This document shows positions 56,766 to 63,488 of a stretch of DNA of 63,488 nt, piece after piece. Positions within the stretch are counted from its first letter, which is position 1; each line of letters begins with the position of its first letter. This stretch comes from Plantago elongata (lineage: Eukaryota > Streptophyta > Magnoliopsida > Lamiales > Plantaginaceae): assembly GCA_036897095.1 (NCBI GenBank), contig JAYMSP010000258.1, forward strand, positions 1 through 63,488. The letters run 5' to 3'. The translations under genes and the position numbers were made by a program. The notes beneath the pieces are model-generated. The model saw only the letters and a program-made list of their open reading frames with translations. It did not search any database and was not told where the DNA came from.

Positions 56766-58053
56766 TCATGCCTCAGCCAAACACTCCTGAATATTGTCAT
56801 CTTCATGTAGTAGCCCAATCTTCTCAGCAGTTTGCTTAAATGTCATGTAAAAAATACCATCTACTGTTTTAGTATCATCAAAAGACTTAGGTCCCTTGAC
56901 ATGATTTAAAAGAAGACATAAATAGAACCTTTCCCCTTCATTTGGTGATGCAGAATATATACGACCAATGACCCGCTGCGGTGAAACTCTTCTCTGCCAA
57001 ACCCTTGATCGTTCCATCCATCTATAGTACATAGGAAATTCATTGTATAAATATTTGTTTGGCTCTGCCCCTTCATTATAAACTCTGAAAAATTCAGTTA
57101 ACATAGTCCTTGAATTGCGAGGGTGATTTACAACATCTGTTATTGTGTCATCAGCATCATACCTCACTTGATGCATATTTTCCAAATGTAACTGCAACCG
57201 TACAATCGATGGATACATGCAAGTAATTGGAAACTTAAATATTCTCCACAAAGCCTCTGGGGGGACATATATATCTACCATCTGCATACCTAGTGACTTC
57301 ATCATTGTGTTGAATTGAGAGTAATTCTAGTGATGCACAGTCAGGTCCTTTGTAGACATATTTATATAAGTACTTGATGCTTTTGCTGCTGCTGCAAATC
57401 TCTACATTTATATGGCAGTCATACTTCAACAATAACCAAGTGTTGTAAGGAACAAGCCATCTATTATCAACCACATTGAACCCGGATCTATCTAAAGTGA
57501 TGTATCTATTATCGTTGCGACGCTGATATATTGGGTAAGAATCACTACCTTGTATTGTGCTTTCAGCAAATGTCTTTGGATACTTCTTAGCACATCCTTT
57601 ATCTGTCATGCACGGATCAGTAGTGTTCATTGATCCACATGGGCCATGTATCATGTGCCTAAGAACAGCTTCATATAAAAGAGGTTCAACTTCTTGGAGG
57701 GGTATTTCAGCACGAACGACTTGGTCATAATCATCAGCGGAGGTAATCTTATCATGTTCTTCTAAAATTACGAACATATGCACGTGAGGTAAGCCACGTT
57801 TCTGAAACTCAACAACATGAACATAAGCTAAAACATTTTCTGGAACTCCATTCATGTAAATGTCTTCTTTAAGTTCATCAAACTTTGCCCGGAAGATCCT
57901 GGCAACCAAATCTGGTTGATCTTGAGCGGTTTGACCCGGAAACAATTGCTCCTTTATCTCTTTCTCGTTGGTGTTGCACGTCATAGTGATAAAAAGATTA
58001 GGTTTTCTATATTTCCGAACTATGGCCATAGCATCCTGATAGCGTTGATACAT
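56766..58053 (-). pseudogene. Helitron Rep (HUH endonuclease) domain, broken
   Basis: Minus strand. 58053-57235 holds YQDAMAIVRKYRKPNLFITM, TCNTNEKEI, the His-x-His motif in EFQKRGLPHVHMFVIL, and the tyrosine region KYLYKYVYKG. In active elements the His pair binds the metal and the tyrosines nick and join the DNA ends. A frameshift at about 57275 moves to 57305-56766 (PPEALWRIFKFPITCMYPSI, RVWQRRVSPQRVIGRIYSAS, ERFYLCLLLNHVKG). The residues of the nuclease core appear preserved, but the frame is not. Confidence 0.85.
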
Positions 58054-58203
58054 GTCTCGTGGACTTCCCGTGAAAGATGATGGTAAAACAGTTCGGTGTC
58101 CAACGTTTGCTACATTGAAGAAAAATTAGAAGATGATGAGAAACAGTGGATAAATTGTAAATGTAGAGGAAAAAGTAAAACAAATTCTATATAGATCATA
58201 ATA

Positions 58204-58964
58204 TCAAAAATTACCAACATCATGTTCGCCTGCTTGTAAGCAATCTTGTAAGCCTTGATACAACTCAGCTCTTATTTTGTTTTGGTGTGTTCTTATAAAT
58301 CGCAACCTTTGTGTTTCAATCTTCACATGATTGTCTACAACATATTCTTGTAAGTCGACCTCCATATAAAAGTATGGCTGGATTTGGTGAGCGAATCTGG
58401 AATTTGAGATGAAATAATGATAATTAGACATTGTAGAAGTAAGAAGCATCTGTTTTTTTTTCTTGCATAATGAGATTTATTTGAAATGTTACCTGGAGCA
58501 TCTATGAATAGTAATCACAACAGGAGACTTGGGTGTTTGCAACTGTGCAGCTTTCCGAATCCCATCCATATGTTCCATATGGAAAGAATAAAGGGTATTG
58601 CAACGGATCATAATAGCCAGAGAATTCCATGATTTTTAATAAACGCCCACCAACTGTTTGGATGACTATGTCTCTTTTGGATGACTATGTCTCTATTAGC
58701 AAGAGTAACATGTTCATCAGCTGATATGATAGTTGCTACTTCTGATGCAGTTGGTAGCACATATTGTCTCTTCACTGCAGGCCTCTCCTTTATAACTAAT
58801 TTACATTGAAATAGATCAGGACGTGAAGCAAGTTGGCGAATGGTACTAACGAATGGATTGCATTGATTTAGTACTTGTTGTATCTTTTCAATTATGTCTC
58901 TTCGCACTTCAGTGCTCTCTGAGAGACGGTGATCAATCTCGTTCTCAGTATCATATATATACAT
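58204..58964 (-). pseudogene. Helitron N-terminal region, fragments
   Basis: Minus-strand frames 58964-58608 (YIYDTENEIDHRL, LNQCNPFVSTIRQLASRPD, RQYVLPTASEVATIIS) and 58449-58204 (QPYFYMEVDLQEYVVDNHVK, RLRFIRTHQNKIRAELYQGL) correspond to the segment before the Rep nuclease of plant Helitron proteins. They are separated by stops and a short duplication around 58665-58695 (TGGATGACTATGTCTCT occurs twice). The 5' end of the Helitron beyond about 58990 was not found. Confidence 0.7.
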
Positions 58965-59079
58965 TTGAATATACCTTGGTCAATTTCCTGTATGAGGTAA
59001 TAAAGAGCCAAATCTTATGATAGATTGCTCCATACGTCATAGGACTTGCAGACTAGTATACTTAAATGTGTCATAAATC

Positions 59080-60257
59080 TGTTGGGGAATTGCCGGGAGT
59101 CTTTTAAGTTATTTAGTATTGGGATTAAGTAGTATTGTTTATTTATTTATCAGGAATTACGAAGTCGCCTGACTCGCAAGATATTCACGGTGAGTGATTA
59201 CGAGCTTTCGGCATCCGGCCCTGGGAAAGTTTGATACTATCCATTCCTTGCACTTTCATACCTGTTCCTATTTATGTGCCTGACTGTCTAACCCTGACTG
59301 CGGCCACTCGACGGCGACCGACTAACTCCGACTCATTTACCGACTTAGATTGCTAACTGTATAGTTGTAGATGACATGTACCTAGGAATACCTTACCTGT
59401 ATTAACTTGAAATTTTATTAGTCCAGTACTGATTAATACTGTACACCGAGTTTGTCTACTGATCCTATTTACTGATCATGTTTACTGATCCTATCCCTGA
59501 TCCTGTTACTGATCTTGTTTTACTGGTCAGGTCTACTGATCCCGTTTACTGCTCATCATGAACTGCATTGCACGAAACTGTTTTTCCTGAAAAAGCAACC
59601 ACACACTATTTTCTGAAAATTTGGGAAACCGTCCTGGTCGACGTTGTCGATGATTGTTATAAAGCGTTCAGCAGCGCTATCTTTTCGGTCACCACTGACT
59701 GTACAACTATTCAAACGGTCTGGATTTTATGAGTTGTGACGGGTTGTGCCTGTCGTGAAAGCAACTCCACGCGCAGTCACGCTGTTACTGATGAGACCGC
59801 AACCTGATCTGTTCGGTCTAGCCCAAGACAGTTACTATTTTGTACTGTAAATCTGGCACCTTTCATGTGCTATGATACTGACTGATTGATACCGGTTTTC
59901 CCACTATTTAAAACTGCATGATCAGCGTGTTGTGTTGGTTTGCTGTACTGTTGCATTCATACGCATATATTCATGCATGCTTGATTATCCTCATTGAGTC
60001 CATGTGACTGACACTCTCCCTGTTTCAATAATCCTGCTTTCTCATATTTTGAGCACGAAGAGAGGACTGGGTAGCTAGGTATACCGATGGACACTGGCTT
60101 GTTCCGCTGCTGATCCGATAGTATAAGCGTGTGTTTTGTTTATTAAACTATAAAGTACTTTTGAGGTTTGTAATAAATAATATTTTGATATATATATATA
60201 TATATATTTGGATTTTCGGCACAATCCTTGACGTCCGGACCATACCGGGGCCTTACA
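59080..60257 (-). repeat. Probable solo gypsy-type LTR
   Basis: About 1178 bp. On the minus strand it starts TGTAAGGCCCCGGTATGG (60257) and ends CCCCAACA (59080). The TGTRA-GMCCCGG start is common among plant gypsy LTRs. It contains tandem TACTGATCC/TACTGATCT units (about 59455-59545) and (TA)n at about 60188-60209. I found no clear 5-bp target duplication, and no coding domain lies next to it. Confidence 0.5.
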
Positions 60258-62025
60258 AACAATCGGAAAATTAATTTATTAATATCTAGTAAATTCCATT
60301 ATTTCTAGATAACATTTCTTCATATGAATCCTTAGAGAGTAATCAGATTCAGACTGCAACAATCTTGGAGCATTTACACAATATATATCACTCGAATTTA
60401 TTTAAATCATTTCAAATGGTCATACTCATAGTATTTAAGTGCTCATACAAGTTCCTCCGTATTATCTAAACATAGTTACTACTTCCTAACACCTTGATTA
60501 CTAACTCAATATCTTCCTCATCCACCAGCTTAAGCTCCTCTAACACACTTCTTCGCAGCTAGTTCCTCAATCCAACAAATACACACCATTCCCAACGAAC
60601 TTCAATCGCATAACACCTATGCGCACAGTGAACATTAAAATGTTTATTAACAGGCAGGCTGAAATTCTAGCATACAGGAACAATCAACGGTGCTACTCTA
60701 TTATCACTAGACTCGACGGAGGTCGACATCAACGAGACTAACATGAACTGCATATACACAGGCTCAGCCACATAAACAGTACCTTCCCAACGTACAAGAA
60801 CAGGATAGCAACATAACAGTATATACAGGCTTATCCCTACGCAGTAAGCATTTCAATGCACAAATGATAGAATTAATACGAGGAGCATACCCGCGATATA
60901 CCACTTAGCACACGCACTTCCGGCAAGACAGTAACCAACAACGTACTGACCGATAGATAGCAATTGACTCAACAAGTAGACGCAGCTTGCACCACACAGT
61001 AGCACAATACCAAACATGCACACAACATGTGGGCTCAACATGAACGAAGCAACAAGTTACTTTCCTAACCATAGACGCGACAGCACGAAACAGTTGAGCA
61101 GTCGATACTACTCACACAATAGTATACCATTTCACATACACAGGCCGTGGATAGCAACTTATCCGAGTAACTATATAAATACGCAGACTAAGAAATTAAG
61201 CAGCATAACGCAATGATAATCGAATTCCTATCAAGCAACAATAAATCATATTGTTCCCATCCCCGAAAGTCGATTGAAATCGAAAAGGAAAAGGGTTACT
61301 AACCGGAATCGATCGCGAGAAACGACACTGTCCGGTAAGTAGGCGCGGTGAGGGCGGCGGTGAGAGTCAGAAAGGGAGAGAGAGGAAACGGGAGCAGGGC
61401 TCGATTTTTCCGGTTGGTGGTGTGGTGGAGAGAAGGCGACGGGAAGGGCAGCTATTTATAGCCGAGAAGGTCGGTCGGCGATGCTCCTCTCGCCGATGCG
61501 TGTCTAGCCACACGGCCTCTCTCTCTCCGGCCATGCGTTATTTCCGGCCACGCGTCACTTGAGGGCAATTTTGTCAATTCAGGCGGTAGCTATGGCCGGT
61601 GATGGCGGCTGGTAGCTTCACGGTGAAGGAACGGAGTAACAATGGCGGACTGAGTGAATTGACTGAAAGGGGGGAAAAGAATTGGAGAAGAAGAAGGAAT
61701 GAATTAAGGGTATTTTTGGTATTTTGCCATTATATACACCTGGTTTCTTCTGGACTCCAAACGGCTCGTAAATAAATTCCGAAAAAAATATGAAATTGAT
61801 TCCAGGGCGATATTTAAGATGAACTAACGCCGTATATTTTTATTTTATTATTATTATTTTATTACTATAATGTCGAATAATAATTTTAACACTTATGCAT
61901 AATTAACTGGCCAACACGACATGACCACTAATATCCGAATTCAGTCCGCCTCAATTTAATATATTTAAATAACCCGTATAGTTTAAATCGTACCTCGACC
62001 GGGTCCGATTAACCGGGTCGTCACA
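60258..62025 (-). repeat. Probable second gypsy-type LTR (left border unclear) with promoter
   Basis: On the minus strand it begins TGTGACGACCCGGTTAATCG at 62025, related to the start of the LTR at 60257. A TATA box (CTATAAATAGCTGCC, about 61448-61462) lies about 570 bp in. It is followed by a C/T-rich leader and a donor-like CCG|GTTAGTAAC at about 61303. No open frame of note. The left border is not recognisable; the LTR may be truncated by the one at 59080-60257. Confidence 0.4.
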
Positions 62026-62042
62026 CTAGGCCCCAAGCTCGG
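62026..62042 (-). other. Possible polypurine tract
   Basis: The minus strand reads GAGCTTGGGGCCTAG immediately before the LTR start TGTGACGACC. It is consistent with the LTR at 62025 being a 3' LTR of an element whose body has been replaced. Confidence 0.35.
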
Positions 62043-62927
62043 TCATCTACAGACGCCTAAGCTAGAAGACCGATACTAGAAAAGAGATTAAAAAAAAAAG
62101 TAGAGGAGCCAAAGATCGGACTTACTTCATTTTCCTTGACGGCGGCTTTTGTTAAAAGGATGAGCTTCGATGGACTTCAAATCCTCTCTCGACAAGTTGC
62201 TGGATCTCAAAACTCTTTCTCTCTCTAAGAAAATCAAGCTGCGCAAAATGCACAAATGAAGCCCCTACCCCCGTATTTATAGGGATACTGGGCTGGTCTA
62301 ACCAGGCCCATGGGCCTCAGGTCTAACTGACGCATCGTATCTCGTGCAACCGTCATCATGACGAATCCAACGTTGTTAAATCGCTTCAAAAGTGTCGGTT
62401 GAGTTCGTGCCTTAGTTCGACCAGCCAGCAGACCAATCAACGGAAGGGAACCTAAGAGTCAAGATAAGATCTTGGCCATCTGGAAAGTAGTCCGACACCC
62501 AGGCATTTTCAAGGTCCGACACCCACCCAAAAAGTTCACCAACTATCATTTACTAAGATACTTCGGAACTGGGGGGACTTATGATACAAGGTCCGACATA
62601 AAGATATAAATTGTCCGACTTACGGAGCTTCAACATACACATATCAAGACTAGAGAACGGTAATCAAGATTCAGGCCACAATCCGAGGAAAATATAAAGA
62701 GGCCCGAAACCCAAATACTTAGGAAAGTTGCTCAACTATCTTATTCTAAGATTCTTCGGAACCGGGTGGACTTATGAGATGTACCTTTAAGTCCGCCGTT
62801 CGGAGCGACGTCCTCACAACACACTAATTTGTATGTTGTAAGGTTCGAGACCAGCACCATAGCCCGAGACCGAACACCAAAGTCCGAACTTCAAACAAGT
62901 CAACAACACACTAACTAAGTCAAGCTT
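62043..62927 (-). repeat. LTR-like promoter region, gypsy type, low certainty
   Basis: The minus strand has a TATA box in CCCTATAAATACGGGGG (about 62268-62284) followed by a pyrimidine-rich leader, the usual look of a plant gypsy LTR. Two direct repeats carry the module CTTCGGAACYGGGKGGACTTA (about 62560 and 62746). No coding domain is seen, and borders are not defined. An alternative is a decayed host promoter. Confidence 0.3.
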
Positions 62928-63454
62928 CACTATAAGAATGCACTGTTTTAACGACGGTTATTAACGACGAATGAAGTTAATCCGTCGTTAGATTTAGCGA
63001 CGGATTAAGTTAATCCGTCGTTAGATTTAGCGACGGATTAACCTATCCGTCGTAACACCGTTGACCCGGGAAAAAGGGAAAGGGAAAAGAAAAATATAGA
63101 GACGAATAGATTATCCATCGTTAGAAACGAATATAAGCAGTAGCTTCTTCCCCAAATCGACTTCTCCCCTTTTTCTTCCTCCTCTCGCCATTTTAACCCC
63201 AAATCATCCTCCCCTGTCCTCTCAAGTTTTCCGACAGATCACGGTGGGATCTTGAAGCTCATGCTTCTACAGTTGCATATCTTACTTCAATTCCTAATTT
63301 CATTCGCTAATTACTCCGGAATCAAGGTATTTCGGCTAAACCCTTATGTTTTTAAATTTGAGAATTTTGTTTAATTCGATTAGTTCTTATAATTATGTGT
63401 TGATATGAAGTATATTGTAGTTTGTTTAGATCATATTAGGTATTGTATGGATGT

Positions 63455-63488
<34 letters not shown>
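62928..63488 (+). mobile_element. CACTA transposon 5' end, running off the window
   Basis: The terminal repeat CACTATAAGAATG starts at 62928. Inside are densely packed subterminal repeats around TTAATCCGTCGT and TTAGCGACGGATTA in both orientations (62950-63050), typical of CACTA elements where transposase binds. A C/T-rich probable leader (63140-63240) follows, and a donor-like CAAG|GTATTT at about 63326. The coding part would lie beyond the window. Confidence 0.7.
63459..63488. repeat. (AT)n microsatellite at window end
   Basis: Uninterrupted TA dinucleotides to the last base of the window. Confidence 0.95.

Noticed and set aside
60853..61216. Overlapping frames of 62 and 66 codons between the gypsy LTRs
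   Set aside because: Short, on opposite strands, inside LTR-type sequence and without any domain.

Overview
The window is nuclear DNA of a flowering plant, almost certainly a eudicot. The evidence is spliced genes with GT-AG introns, an intact TTG1-type WD40 gene, a full-size PDR/ABCG transporter gene, and dense Ty1/copia, gypsy, Helitron, CACTA and Harbinger-like transposon remains. The style of the Copia extra ORF made me think of the order Lamiales, but that is only an impression. I see no rRNA or tRNA gene, no CRISPR array and no bacterial features.

Region 1 (1-29013) is a mosaic of related Copia elements of Sirevirus type: LTRs of 1.1-1.4 kb, an initiator-Met tRNA primer site, and a large extra ORF (aORF) downstream of pol. 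The blocks alternate in orientation: A plus (1-4279), B minus (4280-9600), C plus (9608-15370), D minus (15380-24394), E plus (24395-25676), F minus (25677-29013). D keeps a nearly full but decayed gag-pol. The aORF survives in four states, one of which still shows an N-terminal domain, short introns and a C-terminal domain. It has its own roughly 0.9 kb upstream spacer.

Region 2 (29014-42074) is mostly non-coding. It holds a CACTA terminus (30485-30717), a non-autonomous LTR element G (31692-37786, minus) packed with quasi-palindromes of the form GGTGT-N7-ACACC and with repeated polypurine tracts, and a hairpin-flanked Harbinger-like fragment with a broken Myb/trihelix-type ORF (39038-40985).

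Region 3 (42075-52998) is the host-gene island. A 22-exon ABCG/PDR transporter gene (plus; coding sequence adds up in frame to 1490 residues) faces a single-exon TTG1 gene (minus, 333 residues). Their 3' ends are 359 bp apart, and a decayed duplicate of the last ABCG exon lies between them.

Region 4 (52999-63488) is again transposons. A decayed Helitron (minus) has its 3' terminus about 4 bp upstream of the TTG1 TATA-like box. It is followed by a solo gypsy-type LTR, further LTR fragments and the start of a second CACTA element. The two host genes are unrelated in function: membrane export versus a regulator of the MYB-bHLH-WD40 complex. Their pairing looks like positional chance.
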